A stretch of DNA of 64,000 nt from NCBI GenBank assembly GCA_035222895.1, contig JAVYIG010000706.1, forward strand, positions 153,501-217,500, given 5' to 3'. The position numbers were made by a program, and so were the translations under genes. Shown here piece after piece: positions 1-11,244 of this stretch (its first letter is position 1; each line of letters opens with the position of its first letter). This DNA is from Strongylocentrotus droebachiensis. Lineage: Eukaryota > Echinodermata > Echinoidea > Camarodonta > Strongylocentrotidae. The notes under the pieces are model-generated. The model was given only the letters and a program-made list of their open reading frames with translations, was not told the origin of the DNA and did no database searches.

Positions 1-679
1 AAAAATGTACGATATGTTTTGTTCACTGATGAAGAATAATTTTTTGGTACTTATATTATATAACCAATCATTTCTATTTCGTCAATACAGTTATTATTTC
101 TGCAAAATATTTTATATTCACTTGTAAAATGCAAAACGTTATTCCACGCTTTTCTTCCTTTCTACGAGCTCTCAGACATTTAGAAAATATGGAACGTATA
201 ATTGCTTTCAAGAAAAATCGTCTCGATCTTCATAATAAGAAACGGCAGATATTTTGTTAAGTAATTCTTGATGATGAGTTAACTATTTCACTTTTTTTAT
301 TTTAAGTTCTGTGTCTGTATGAACATGTATTTATTATTATGTATGAGATTTGTTTCAATAAATACTTTATAAAATGAAGATTTAATCTTACAACAGATCA
401 TGATAAATAGAAATCACGATTTGTTATGCTTTCACCAGCGAAAATTGCAATTACATAGCTCATCATTTATTCTTCATGACTTTTCGATTGAAATTCTCCA
501 AAAGTTCTGCCAACAAAGTCGAGAGTTTCCTGCTTCAAAATCCACATGATTCGCAAATTAAACGCATGGATAAAGAAATAATTGTAGTGGTAAGCATTTC
601 GCATGCGTGCATGCACCTGCATTGCCAAGAAGTTGACCTCATAAAGAAAACTTTCCGCGAATAAGATGTTGGTTACAGT
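1..679. other. AT-rich stretch, no gene seen
   Basis: No domain, repeat or RNA gene was recognised. A 62-codon open frame at 476-664 has no similarity I can name and no convincing splice sites, so it is not called. Confidence 0.4.
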
Positions 680-682
680 CTC

Positions 683-908
683 TTAGCCATCATGGAGGGG
701 GTATTGAACACCGACGTAGTTTAGAAATATCGCTCGAGAAGGAATGAGATTAAAATGATCGACAATGGTTCGGTTTGTGAAGTTCCGTTTTGTATAAATA
801 ATTCTGGAGTGTGGAAATATCAGAGTGAATGAAGCCATTTGCCCTTCAAGTTGGTCAATAAGCAAACCATTCAATATCCATCCATCGACTTCCGTCAATT
901 CGTCTCAA
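683..908 (-). pseudogene. Possible discoidin (F5/8C)-like exon remnant
   Basis: On the minus strand an open frame follows a possible acceptor (…TTTTGTTGAG). It reads like the middle of a discoidin/F5-8 type C domain: the pattern LTEVDGWILNG, then GQMASFTLIF, then a stretch ending in SRAIFLNYVGVQ. This resembles the family's pattern of a G-V-x-x-Q-G strand followed by a V-x-S-Y/F-x-L-x-Y strand. The frame ends in a stop at 683-685 without a good donor, so it is at best a broken or terminal exon. It lies opposite to the receptor genes. The match is weak and based on pattern memory only. Confidence 0.25.
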
Positions 909-911
909 CAA

Positions 912-1653
912 AATTACAATTATCGATTAAGATCTATTTCGTTGTAGCAAATTATTAATTTTAAAATGTTTCATTCATAATATCGAAGAGTTTCAACGTG
1001 AACAAGCTTTTCCCATAAGAGACTGAATACATTTTCTTTCCTATTTTGGCATGCATTCTTACCATGTATTTTATAGACCTGAGATTTCAAAAGGTATTTA
1101 GAAGTTTACAGCTTAACTGTTACATTAAAAAAATGTCGATGATAAAACCAATCGATTAGATGGTAATATTTGGAGGGAGACATACTATAATCTTGTGTTG
1201 AATACTATTAAATAGATCTTTTATTAATTTACTGTCAATTCTATTATCTTCTTAAGCATCATCAATGTTTTAGCCATCGCCACCATCACCATCATCGTTA
1301 ACTTATCTACATACATCACCATTTCCCTCCACCTATCAGTCTAGTCGAAACAACACACTTCATCTAAATGATCTAAGTATAGTGGAAAAAGCTCCACCTC
1401 AGCAATACAAATATGAGGGAAATTAATAAAATGCCAATGTGGAGAAATCCGACCTGCTATCGATCGCAGAAACCACTATCAAAAGAGAAGATTTTAAATT
1501 GCAGCGAGTAATGTTCAAAAATCAATCTCAAAAAGATCAGAATGAGACAGAATTAATGAAGGAGCAGCAGTGAATGGAAGTAATATGTATGAAACGCATA
1601 ATTCTAAAAAAAACTATTTCTTTCTTCTTGTCTCTTTCTATCTAACCCATCTG

Positions 1654-1687
<34 letters not shown>

Positions 1688-2857
1688 GCTCACACACATT
1701 CTCTCTCCCTTTTTATCTTATCTCTCACTTTCTCATTTTATTTTCTTCTTTCTTTTCAAACTTCTCTCTCTCTCTCCCCCCTTCTTTCTCTCTCTATCTC
1801 CGTATTTATCTCTGAGCAGATCTTAGCATGCTTAATGAATCAGCCTCGTCTCCTCAAAGAGGAATGAATAGCCAATAATTTCCCTAAAATCCTTGACAAA
1901 AATATTTGACCTCGTGCAAACGAATTGGAGAGTCCCCTCCCTCCATAGAAAAATGTCTATTATATGGAGCGATCGATCGTATTTTTCCTATTAAAGCATT
2001 ATCCTCCTCAATCCTAATTCATTAGAACACTAGAAAATGTTGTATTTATATTGATACATGCATCAATCTATTATGTATTTTCTTTTCACTTCCGCTATAT
2101 TTACTGCTGTACTTGGAAAACCTTTTAAACCCTATTCACTTTAAAAACGATATATGTTTTACAATTAATGTTTGAGGATGCAATTTGATACCATGTTTAT
2201 CTCTATATGGATATTAATAATGGAATGAGCGTCAGTTCAAGATAAATTTTTCCTGCGCCCGAGCTCTTGTAATATACATAGCATATATGGGCAAAAACAT
2301 GTCTATAAAACATCCATTATAGCTCTTTGGGATGCTCGGGAACCCCCAATTCTGTGTTCATACTTCGATAGAGAATTAGTCGGAAATATGATTTTATGTC
2401 TTATTTGGCCATTAAGTATATTGTGACGTCATTATTATGGCCTTGGAACTCAAAATACGAAATTGCTTATTATGAAGTCAGCATATTTATGGAAAATTGA
2501 GTATATCTCTGTACATATTGATCGTTTTCCTTCCACTTGTTGATATGTTTTAGCTGAGAAGGAAGGTGATATTAATTTTACTTTTAGCTATGGACTCATG
2601 GCCCATTCTTTCGATAAAAAAGGAGGCATGTCAATTTTCCAAATTTTGCGTGTATCCTCTACGGTAGGTGAATTTATCTGAAATATTAATTCTATATTCC
2701 AGTCAGGTTTGAGCAATATCTCGATTATTTTCGCTCAATTCTGTGCCAGGATATGTTGTAGCTGAGAAAATTCTCGGCACGAATATATGATTTGAGAATC
2801 CCATTTTCCGTTTATGTGTAATGTCTATGTGGAACAGTGGCGTAATGAGCAAAAAAA
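912..2857. other. No gene seen; one CT/CA-rich simple repeat inside
   Basis: No exon or element was recognised apart from the simple-sequence block at 1658-1815. Open frames here lack domain signals. Confidence 0.4.
1658..1815. repeat. CT/CA-rich simple repeat
   Basis: Runs of CT followed by CA and again CT/CTTT. It produces a spurious Leu/Ser/His-rich open frame. Confidence 0.9.
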
Positions 2858-2858
2858 A

Positions 2859-2876
2859 TCATTATTATTATTATTA

Positions 2877-2926
<50 letters not shown>

Positions 2927-2933
2927 TATTTTT
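2859..2933. repeat. (ATT)n microsatellite ending in (TA)n and poly-T
   Basis: About twenty ATT units with one interruption, then TATATATATA and a T run. It creates poly-Leu on one strand and poly-Asn on the other. Confidence 0.95.
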
Positions 2934-2999
2934 TTCTTCACCCCACCCTTACATGCAGGCCCCGCTGAACGTTTTTCAAAGTGGGTGGGAGGGAGGCTA

Positions 3000-3575
3000 A
3001 AGTATTCACGATCAGTTAGAGTATAAATTGGGTGGGGTCTAGGGGGAAAAGCCCCGGTAGGGGTCAAGGGGCAGAGTCCCCGGAAGCTCAGGGGGTATGG
3101 GCATTTAATTACGGTCAGATGAGCATATTTTGATACCTTATTCATAAAACTGGCAGGTCACTAATTGGCGTGGGGTCCAGGGGGCTGAGCCACCTGAAAC
3201 TCAGTGATTTGAGGCATTTTTAAACGGTAATTGAGCATTCAGGGGCCCGCTATAGGCCCCGTGGTCGGGTCAAGGGGGCGGAGCCCTCGGAAGCTCAGGG
3301 GTTTTATGCATTTAAGTACAGTCAGATGAGCATATTTTGATACCCTATTTGTGACACTGGCAGGTCAATAATTGGCGTGGGGTCCAGGGGGCGGAGCCCC
3401 GGAAGCTCAGGGGTCTGAGGTAATACATTACTATCAGATGAGTACCCAGGGGCCTGACTTAGGGCCATTGGTTAGGTCCAGGGGCAGAGCCCCTGGAAGC
3501 TCAGGGGTTTTAGGCGTTTAATTACGGTCAGATGAGCATATTTTGATACCTTATTTGTGACACTGGCAAGGGCTT
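3000..3575. repeat. Tandem array of GC-rich imperfect units
   Basis: Several diverged copies carry the same succession: a 'GTGGGGTCCAGGGGG' box, 'CCGGAAGCTCAGGGG', then 'ACGGTCAGATGAGCATATTT'. Copies begin near 3026, 3168, 3260, 3376 and 3474, with variable spacing. Open frames on both strands here are by-products of the repeat. Confidence 0.85.
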
Positions 3576-3579
3576 TTCG

Positions 3580-4012
3580 GCCCCCCCCCCCCATCCATAT
3601 GTTGCTGGCGGGATTAGTCGCAACTGATCTCCCCTTCTTTTTACTTTTTTCTTTTCTTCTTCCTCTTTTATGTTCCCTTTTAGCTCTTCCTTTTCCCTTT
3701 CCCTTCTCTCTTTTTTTTGTTTGGGGGGGGGGGGGAGGCAAGGACCTTTTGGATTCTTTTCTTCTTCTTCTTTTCCCTTACCTTCCTTTTCACTTATTTT
3801 GTTTTGATAGGGGAGGTGGCAATATCCCGGGAGGCCCCCCTGATCTTCTTTTTTTCCCACCATTTTCTTTTCTTCTTCCTCTTCTTTCCTCCCTTTCTCT
3901 CCTCTTTCCCTTTCCCTTCTTTTCCTTTTTTTTCTCTCTCTCTCTCTCTCTTTTTTTTTCTTTGCGGGGAGGGGGGGAGGGGGGAGGGCAAGGCCCGCTC
4001 GTCCACCTGGAT
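3580..4012. repeat. Polypyrimidine tract with embedded poly-C/poly-G runs
   Basis: Nearly pure C/T on the plus strand, with two rounds of a CTTCTTTT-rich segment separated by G-runs. It accounts for the long Lys/Glu/Arg-rich and Phe/Leu-rich frames on the two strands. Confidence 0.85.
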
Positions 4013-4019
4013 CCGTGCC

Positions 4020-4202
4020 TGTGGAACATTCCCTCCAGAAATGACCCTCCTCGCCAAATCCAAAACAAACCCTGAGCGCATGCGACTGTGCTTTCGCCCG
4101 CGTGCCGTGATCTTCTCTAAGCTTTTCTTTAAACCGGACATCCGGGTATCCAGACTTTTCGCTAAACTGGATAAACGGTTTAGTGGTACTGTTAGTGGCC
4201 AC
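4020..4202 (-). pseudogene. Zinc-knuckle (gag-like) remnant
   Basis: The minus-strand frame starting at 4202 contains CFGFGEEGHFWREC at about residues 46-59. This fits a CCHC knuckle (C-x2-C-x4-H-x4-C) except that the second cysteine is Phe. Such knuckles occur in retroelement gag proteins and in nucleic-acid-binding host proteins. Beyond it the frame runs into the purine-rich repeat, so no intact protein exists. The retroelement origin is inferred. Confidence 0.5.
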
Positions 4203-4379
4203 TAAGGCTCATTAGTGACTATAAAAAAAAGAACAAATGCTCTTTCTGGCTATTTAGGAATGTGTCAGTTTGCAACAGCAATGGAGAAACGCGTATTTTG
4301 TTGAAAATCATGTGATATCACGAACTTTTATAAATCACTTGTATGGAATTGAAAATAAGTCATGGTTTATGTTTTTTTG

Positions 4380-4432
4380 TTTTTTTTTTTTTTTTTTTGG
4401 GGGGGGGGGGAGGGCGCTGCCCCCCCCCCCAC
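4380..4432. repeat. Poly-T/poly-G/poly-C homopolymer cluster
   Basis: A T run, a G run and a C run are directly adjacent. The T-then-G pattern recurs elsewhere in the window. Confidence 0.9.
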
Positions 4433-4461
4433 CAGTACGCCAGTGATGTGGAGTATTTTGG

Positions 4462-4697
4462 GTCAAGCTCGCTACTCATAAGGACCTCTATCCATAATGC
4501 ATGACAAAATGATTACCGATCATTTATGAATAGCTGTCCTTATGAATAGCGAGCAAACCATAGACAATTTACCTCTCCATTCGTAAGGACCGCCATTCAT
4601 AAGGACAACTATTTATAAGGACCACTATTCATAACGCGCGCCTAAATGAAAGCGGTCTTTTATAAATAGCGGTCCTTATGAATAGCGATCAGATCCC
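4462..4697. mobile_element. Fold-back (MITE-like) element with 11-bp flanking direct repeats
   Basis: The ends are inverted: 'TCGCTACTCATAAGGACC' on the left and the complement of 'GGTCCTTATGAATAGCGATC' on the right. The inside repeats the CTTATGAATAG motif in both orientations. The element is bracketed by GAGTATTTTGG at 4451-4461 and at 4698-4708, which looks like a target-site duplication. Confidence 0.65.
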
Positions 4698-4708
4698 GAG
4701 TATTTTGG

Positions 4709-4795
4709 TATCTTCAAAGCACTTGCCTCCCATCCCGGTGATCCAGGTTCGATTCTGTCCAGCTCATGTATTTGTTTGCATGACTATACCCCGTC
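4709..4795 (+). mobile_element. tRNA-derived SINE head fragment
   Basis: GGTTCGATTCT at 4746-4756 fits a Pol III B box. Upstream, 'CTTCAAAGCACTTGCC' resembles a decayed A-box half of a tRNA. No cloverleaf can be completed, so this is a SINE relic rather than a tRNA gene. Confidence 0.45.
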
Positions 4796-4799
4796 TCCC

Positions 4800-5378
4800 T
4801 TTTCCTTCTCTCTATCTACTGCCATATCTCTCTCTCTCTCTTCATCTGTCCATATGAGATCCATTAAAAAGACTCCAGACCACCTTTTTCGTCTTCAGTG
4901 ACGAATTACATTTCTCGTTTCATTTAATTTTATTTCATTTATTTATTTTCAGTTCTGAATACAAAATAAAAATCAGTATACATTTCAACATACATAAAGA
5001 CATATGACCTCATTTTAAACAGAACAAGGACAGGGCTCCAAGATATGCCAAGCTTGATGCCTTGTGAGCCCTGACACATAAGTAGATGTACAAGCAAAAG
5101 ACATAAATTGGGGAGTACCTGGTCATGCAAAATTACAGCAAAGGGAAGAGAAGAATGGCAGAGAGAAAGACATAGAGAGAGAGGGGGTGGTTGAAGTGAG
5201 AAGGAGTTACAGTTGATTGCACATAATCATTGCTAATAAAGCAGACATCATAATACTGTGTATGTACATATGGAATGATCGCTATGCATGTGTTAGTTAT
5301 TAATCCCTCATCCGTTCAAAGTACATTTCGTCTAAAAGCAAAGAGATATTTTGAATGTAACCTACTTACATGATCCGA
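4800..5378. other. No gene seen
   Basis: CT-rich simple sequence followed by AT-rich DNA. An ATTTATTTATTTTC-type stretch near 4930 may be the tail of an old repeat. No exon signals. Confidence 0.35.
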
Positions 5379-5399
5379 TCACCACAAAGCAATCTTTCT

Positions 5400-6076
5400 T
5401 AAATTTGCAAAAAGGAACTTTGGTACTTTTACCGAAATAAGAGACGAAATATTTTTTCTTCTTTCAATGTACTTGCTTAAAACTGTGTCCCAATAGTCGA
5501 ATTTGTTTGAAATTTGCATGTCATCAAGTAGAAAGTGGGTATTGTTACAAGTAAAAGAAAGAAAATTGAGAGAATTTAATTTTAAAGTGTTGTATAACTT
5601 ACTGCCTGTGAAAAGAAATGTATGTAAATGGAGAATGAGTGAAGATGCAAACTGCAATACTTGTCAGGTAGATAAAGATATGATGTATGCCTTGGTGACG
5701 TGTAAATTAAATAAAACCTTTTGGGCATATTTTACCTGGTTGATTAAAAAAGTTTTTCACAAGCATGTTGTCATCAACATTGATCTTTTGATATAAAAAA
5801 AGCGAACATAACGAAATAGATGATTTTATTACCATAGCTCTTTGGACAGTTTATAAATCGATTTTGTTACGAAATTATAAGGGTGTTAATAATAAAGAAT
5901 CCAGTTTGAGTTTTTTGTTTGCTTTTAAACTACGGAAGAGACTAGAAGTTAACAGGAAATGTACTGGTAAACCTTTGTTTAGACTTCCTAGTGTATTATC
6001 TGATTTTGTTTGATATTTTGATATGAATATGAAATGAAAGTCTTCAGATTATGAATAAATGCTATTGAAAGAAAAC
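5400..6076 (+). pseudogene. LINE ORF2 C-terminal remnant (zf-RVT-like)
   Basis: The frame 5503-5796 contains KLREFNFKVLYNLLPVKRNV, then a C-x2-C pair and a later C-x-L…FW. This is the arrangement of the zinc-binding domain at the end of many L1/Tx1-like ORF2 proteins. A second frame from about 5815 (…IALWTVYKSILLRN…) ending at 6013 completes the tail, so at least one frameshift separates them. The fragment ends in AATAAATGCTATTGAAAG. Sequence homologous to gene 2 begins immediately after, at about 6077, so this LINE marks the left edge of the duplicated block. Confidence 0.65.
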
Positions 6077-6585
6077 AAATAGCTTGTAAATATATAATGG
6101 TCTATAGAAATAGACATGAAATCAAACCAAATGTAAAAAACTTTTCCACTTTGAGTAGTTCTCTTCTACTAAAACGTCCGTTAAGTCGTTATTGCAGAAG
6201 AAAAGAAAATCGGTGTAACCTCTGTACTCTATGCCGTACGACCAAGGACACACTTAGATAAATCTTGAAACACATATTAAGCAGTTTCCTTCTGACTGAA
6301 AATAATTACACTGGATTTTTATGTACGTATTTCTGAAAATATTTCCACAAAAATCAATGTAAGGCGACTCTAACATCAGACCGATGTCTTTGTCCACTGG
6401 CACTGTAGCTTGCTTAAAGTAGACTCAGACCGAGTTTAAACCTGGTTTAACATTCTTGTCAGGGTAATCAAAAACGGAATGTGTATATTTTATGTGGTGA
6501 ATTGTTACTGTTCATTGAATTATCCCCTCGCAAGATGTTTGTCTTTCTTTCTTTCTTTTTCTTGTTTTCTCTTTTACATTCTCAG

Positions 6586-6798
6586 ATGAGACTTGTCCGT
6601 CAGACTGGGATAACTTCCGACGATCTTGCTACAAACTTGTTATCAGCTCTGACGTCATAACATGGAACGAGGCAGAGGCCGAATGTCAAACCATAGAGGG
6701 CGCACATCTCATCAGTATTCATGACAAAGATGAGATGACGATGTTACATTACATGATATCAACTCAGTGGGAGAGTACAGAAACAAAGACTTATATAG
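6586..6798 (+). CDS. Gene 1 exon: C-type lectin domain, part 1
   Basis: Follows a polypyrimidine tract and CTCAG, and ends at a GTAAGT donor. The product begins ETCPSDWDNFRRSCYKL and continues with W-N-E-A-E-A-E-C and HLISIHDKDEM, the N-terminal half of a long-form C-type lectin fold with its first three cysteines. Phase 1 at both ends. The gene 2 exon at 48897-49109 has the same length (213 nt) and differs at about five positions by eye. Confidence 0.9.
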
Positions 6799-6941
6799 GT
6801 AAGTCGGGGAATATGAAAAGTTTGTTGAGCAGTGCCTATTTTTATACAAAACACTTTGTTACTATACCATGCCATAATCAATACCCATATAATCTTGCGA
6901 AGATATAATCATATTTCTCTCTCCATTACTTCATGATGTAG

Positions 6942-7026
6942 GTCTAGGACATAGAAACCAAAGAGGGGTGTTTGTATGGACAGACGGAACACCTATGTCA
7001 TATACTGATTGGTATATTCCTGCAAA
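6942..7026 (+). CDS. Gene 1 exon: C-type lectin domain, part 2
   Basis: Contains FVWTDGTPMSYTDWYIP, the central W-x-D-G-x…W segment of a C-type lectin. Acceptor GATGTAG, donor GTAAGT, phase 1 to phase 2. Same 85-nt length as its gene 2 partner at 49460-49544. Confidence 0.9.
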
Positions 7027-7075
7027 GTAAGTGCTCAGTCTCCGTGAATCTTAATAAGATTAAGTTTAGACTAAA

Positions 7076-8413
7076 GCTATGGTCACAAATCAGAGCGGCG
7101 ACCGACCGATTCCCGAGCAGTGTCCCACCGGATGGCGGCTGATTTTAATGGTTGTTCCTCGGCGGCCGGACAGTGATCGGCGGGGCTCCAAAATACGCTC
7201 GGTGCCCGGCCGTTCGCCACCCAGGCACCGAACTAATCGAGTGTTCGCCGCCGAGCGATTTAGGTCGAAAATCGAAGCCGCTAGGTCAAAGGCTGCCGAC
7301 CGATTTTGGACTCGCCGCCCAGTGACCGACTGATCTCCCAGCGGCGACCGGACGGTGACCAGGCGGCGACTGCTCGACAGCCTTTGACCTAGCAGCTTCG
7401 ATTTTGGACCTAAATCGCTCGACGGTGAACGCTCGATTAGGTCTCCGCCCGGGCGGCGACCGCCAAGCTACCGAGCGTAGTTTGGGCGGCGAGTGAAAGT
7501 GAGCAGGCGCCATCCGAATTTTAATTCCGCGCTAAAACTTCAGCAGCGACCTAGCGATGCCTTAAAAACAAGCGTTGCCTGGGCGGCCGCCGCTCGCTGG
7601 CCGCGCAAAATTGGCTAAAAACTCGCCGCTCGGCCGCCGAGCAGGCTACTTTTGGGTAATGGAGCTCTCACACTCTGCCGTGTAGGCCTACCGTCCACCT
7701 GCCGGGCTATTAAAAAACAACAGAGTCCAGAACGTTGGGTTCAGAGCGAACTTGTCCCCGGCCGCAAAAAAAAAAAATCATAAAATTAATCTTTTCACCG
7801 TTTCGTTGCCATCTTCTGACCGTTCTCACAGGGAGCATACCGGGTGTTGAACGTGCTTATACCGTCTTCACCGCCCAGATTGACTTTTGTTGAAAATTTT
7901 GGCCGTTTCCATACCGCTTTGGAAACACCCGTTGGCAGTCCGGTATGAACACTGTAATGAGGACGGTATGAATACGTTATGAAGACGGTGGCACGGTATC
8001 AACACGTTCATGACACGTTCACAACCCGCTTACAACCCGTTGCAGACGGTGGATTTTGTTTTGCCCGTTCATCACCGTTCTGTAACGGGTTATGAGCGTG
8101 TTGTGAACGTGTTCATACAGTGTGACCGTTTTCATAACGTATTCATACCGTCCTCATACCGTTCAACACCGTCCTCTTGCCGCTTACTTGCGGCCGGTAC
8201 CAGCCGGCCAAAGTTTTGAACATGCCCAAAACTTTCGCCGGGTCCCACTGGGTGTATATAAGCGCCAACGCCCTATTAACGTGTTGCCCGCTTTGATAAC
8301 GAACCACCGTGTACCCTCGCCGTTCTCCACCGTCCGCAGACATTTTCGCGCACGGTGGCACACGGTAGGCCTACACGGCAGAGTGTGAGAGTCACTTAAT
8401 ATGTGACCATAGC
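7076..8413. mobile_element. 1.3-kb palindromic DNA element with 12-bp inverted ends
   Basis: The ends are GCTATGGTCACA (7076-7087) and its exact complement TGTGACCATAGC (8402-8413). It lies in the intron between lectin exons 2 and 3. The homologous gene 2 intron lacks it: both copies share 'CATGAATTCTGC' just right of the insertion. Inside are GC-rich palindromes (arms 7231-7295 and 7378-7442) and a second element. No transposase frame is visible, so it would be non-autonomous. Confidence 0.75.
7664..8392. mobile_element. Nested element with 31-bp inverted ends
   Basis: The inverted ends start GCTCTCACACTCTGCCGTGT (7664-7694) and match the complement at 8362-8392, apart from the outermost base or two. 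They lie wholly inside the 7076-8413 element. The interior is full of short repeats of 'CATACCGT', 'AACGTGTTCA' and 'CACCGT'. No coding frame of note. Confidence 0.75.
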
Positions 8414-8715
8414 ATGAATTCTGCCGCAGTGTGGAGAAACGCATTTGATTATTCAGCTATAAATAGTTGCCCAAATTTAAAAAGGAGTTGAAGTACAATT
8501 GGATCATTTTCATAATGAAGTTTCTGTTCCTCATTTTTATGTTCATGCCATGTATAAATAATGAATAGTTAATTTGTTTTAATCTGATTTAACGATGCAC
8601 TTGGAAAAAGCTAACGTTCTGAGGCAAAGAAATAATCGTGTTTCATAGGAAATGAAGTTGGACCCTTTTTGAGGTTTGACCGTACACTAACGTACACTAT
8701 CAAACAGGTAACTCA

Positions 8716-8790
8716 CATCCATAAACCCACACACACCCACGCACACCCACACGCACACACTCACACACATACCCACGCACACACCATCCC
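8716..8790. repeat. (CA)n-rich microsatellite
   Basis: Imperfect CACACAC/CACGCAC run within a gene 1 intron. A shorter, diverged counterpart lies at about 50150-50187 in gene 2. Confidence 0.9.
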
Positions 8791-9155
8791 CACTAATTTC
8801 TCCATGGCAATTTCAATCGACAGATTATGTGTACCTTATAGTTATATTATTTGGAACAATTTTCCAAATGTATACTGCGTACACAATTAACTTTTGCAGC
8901 CAGCCATACTTCACTTAATAAATATGAAAGTTATTATATCATGATCGGTTACAGGAATTAGACAGAGTAATATTTAATATTGGTTAACAGTAATGTATTA
9001 GAGTCCTTGAAGTGTAACGCCTATCAGTCAATTCGGAAGCAGATCCCTTCCATTGCTACTACAAACAAGTGAACCGCAGGTTCGAATATATTGATATCTT
9101 TTAATAAACTTGATTACTGGATTTTTCTACACGAATCGATTTTTTTTTTACAAAG

Positions 9156-9319
9156 AAAAAAGGAGGGAATGAAACAACCCAATGGTGGAATGCCAGAAGC
9201 CTGTACAATGTTAATCTTTGATCCAGCCACATCGACCGATCTCTCTACCGATCTCTGGCACGATGTTTCCTGTGCTTCTCCAGAAACGACACAGTTTATT
9301 TGCAAAACTCCAGCGACAG
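9156..9319 (+). CDS. Gene 1 exon: C-type lectin domain, part 3
   Basis: Encodes KQPNGG, then EACTMLIF, LWHDVSCAS and TQFICKT. These are the sugar/calcium-loop region (here QPN rather than the classic EPN or QPD), the W-x-D-x-x-C strand and the last cysteine of a C-type lectin. Acceptor ACAAAG, donor GTAAAG, phase 2 to phase 1. The gene 2 partner has the same 164-nt length. Whether it binds sugar cannot be told from this motif. Confidence 0.9.
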
Positions 9320-9904
9320 GTAAAGACCAGCATCCTGACATGTTATCATTACCTATATATATACATACAGTTCCTGACGAAGGATCGGACATAAAATGTA
9401 GTCTTGCAAAGAAAAAGAGAGTAAAAGAATGAAGATCTGAAAATGCACCAATATAAGGATCGATGTTGAGAGCAGAAAGCAGTGAATTAGAATGTCTTTT
9501 GAGGCTCATGAAGATTTAAACGTACCATTAGTGTCAATAGTAGCCCTCAACATCCAGAATAATAAATAAGCTTCAAGAAGGCGTTGCTTTGAAATTTCAC
9601 GATGGGGGTTCGCGACAAGGGGTGACAAATAAATTGTTTCACGACAGTTCGCCAAGAAATGTTTTAACATGCCCCCAAAAGGTCTTGCCAATATTTTGTC
9701 AAGGTATAAAATCCAAAGTGGCCGACTCCCGATCCCGAATGCCTAGAAAGATAACTTCCTACTATCTACATGTGTCATAAAAACTTCTACCCTTTCTATT
9801 CCCCTACCATGCAAACATATATTTAACTGTAGATTTTTAGCTTTTGTACTTTTTACCTATTTACAAAATGGATTATATTCTGCAATTCGTATTTAAATAT
9901 ATAG

Positions 9905-9943
9905 GTTCACCACGGGACTCATCGGTTCATCTCTACAAACCAG
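9905..9943 (+). CDS. Gene 1 exon: 13-codon linker micro-exon
   Basis: A 39-nt phase 1-1 exon between TATAG and GTAAAC, read as SPRDSSVHLYKP. It joins the lectin to the first LDLa module in frame. Support comes from gene 2, where a same-sized exon at 51252-51290 reads SPRNLLVVPYKP with intact splice sites. Confidence 0.7.
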
Positions 9944-10420
9944 GTAAACATTTGGTTCAACTTTTGGCACCGCATGCTCTGAATGGCTATATTATGACAA
10001 CGTCTAGTGTGGGGGAGGAAGGGGCAGAAGTATTATTAACTAGTCTACTGGTCGAGACTGCCATACCTCTCCTTCTATCTGGCCGTTTCATTTCGGCTCT
10101 GTTCGGTCTCTGTTTGTCTGAGTCTCTCTCTCTCTCTCTCTGTCTCCCCATCCTATTACTGTGTGACTATAATGTATATATATTTGTGTATTAAACATTT
10201 TGTTTTAATGATTTAACTTCGTAAACTTCATGCACTTAAGCCCTTTTCTGCAATGTTGATTTTCGAACAAATACAATTTCAATTTAATTCAATTTAGTTT
10301 TACTTTCTACAACTTTCCTCATTCCTTCAACCTTCATAAAATCTCTATTACATCCTTCATTCTCTAAACCGTTCCCAGAAGAAGAAACAAAAAAGTTCCT
10401 TATTTTTTCTGAGTTTCTAG

Positions 10421-10546
10421 ATCTAATGGAGGCTTGTGAATCAGGACTATTCCATTGTACCTCAGGAGAGTGTATACACGATGTGTTCCTATGTGATGGC
10501 GCCGATGATTGCCAGGACTTGAGCGAAGAAACCGATTGCAACGAAA
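10421..10546 (+). CDS. Gene 1 exon: LDLa module 1
   Basis: Encodes [20 protein letters not shown], then CDGADDC and SEETDC, with all six cysteines and the acidic calcium-site residues of an LDL-receptor class A repeat. Acceptor TTTCTAG, donor GTATGT, phase 1-1. Partner in gene 2: 52512-52637, same length. Confidence 0.92.
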
Positions 10547-11010
10547 GTATGTATATAGTTCCTATTAAAAACGCATGATGATGTGACGTTCATTGCACTT
10601 GTGTTTTTTGAGTGGAAGGGTTGAGGGAATAATTGGACTATTTTTTATACCTGAGATACAACCTTATGTCGTATTGTAGAATACAAGGTAAAATCGTATT
10701 TCAAAAGTTTAGGTTTTCCACACGCCCATTATTCCGAGGACACAAATTTCATATGCAAAGGGTTCAATACGTCGAAAATGAAATAAGATTATTTCGAATA
10801 TTAAGGAGCATTTGGAAATATTAAAGGGTTGAAAGTGACTTGTAGCCGAATCAAAATCCCACATGGTTTAAAATCTAGGCATTCCGATTAAAGATATCGT
10901 GACTTTACAGCAGTAAAAAGTAAATAAGAAAAGCAATCCTCACCCACCTATTTTTTTTCTTCATGAAAATCAATTGAATATGTATATATATTTTCTTTCA
11001 TAAACACTAG

Positions 11011-11118
11011 GTTGCGATGAGAACCAATTCCAGTGCAACGATGAGTCGTGTATTTCGGTGTCGTTTGTGTGTGATACCATTCCTGATTGCAAGGACAATT
11101 CAGATGAAACTAATTGTG
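11011..11118 (+). CDS. Gene 1 exon: LDLa module 2
   Basis: Encodes CDENQFQCNDESCISVSFVC, then DTIPDCKDNSDETNC: six cysteines and a complete D-x-S-D-E calcium motif. Acceptor CACTAG, donor GTAAGT, phase 1-1. The gene 2 partner has the same length but has lost this donor. Confidence 0.92.
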
Positions 11119-11244
11119 GTAAGTTCAGTCTCATGAAACCTGCCATATCATTAAAAAATAAATTTACGATTTGTTAATTACAATAACAATGATAATAACA
11201 ACAACATCAACAACATCAACAACTTCTTAAGTGGATCAACATTT

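Noticed and set aside
3528-4205. Long charged open frames on both strands
   Set aside because: They come from the polypyrimidine/polypurine tract; only the short zinc-knuckle part is protein-like.
7079-8444. Several 60-90-residue frames
   Set aside because: They lie inside the palindromic elements, appear on both strands and have no domain pattern.
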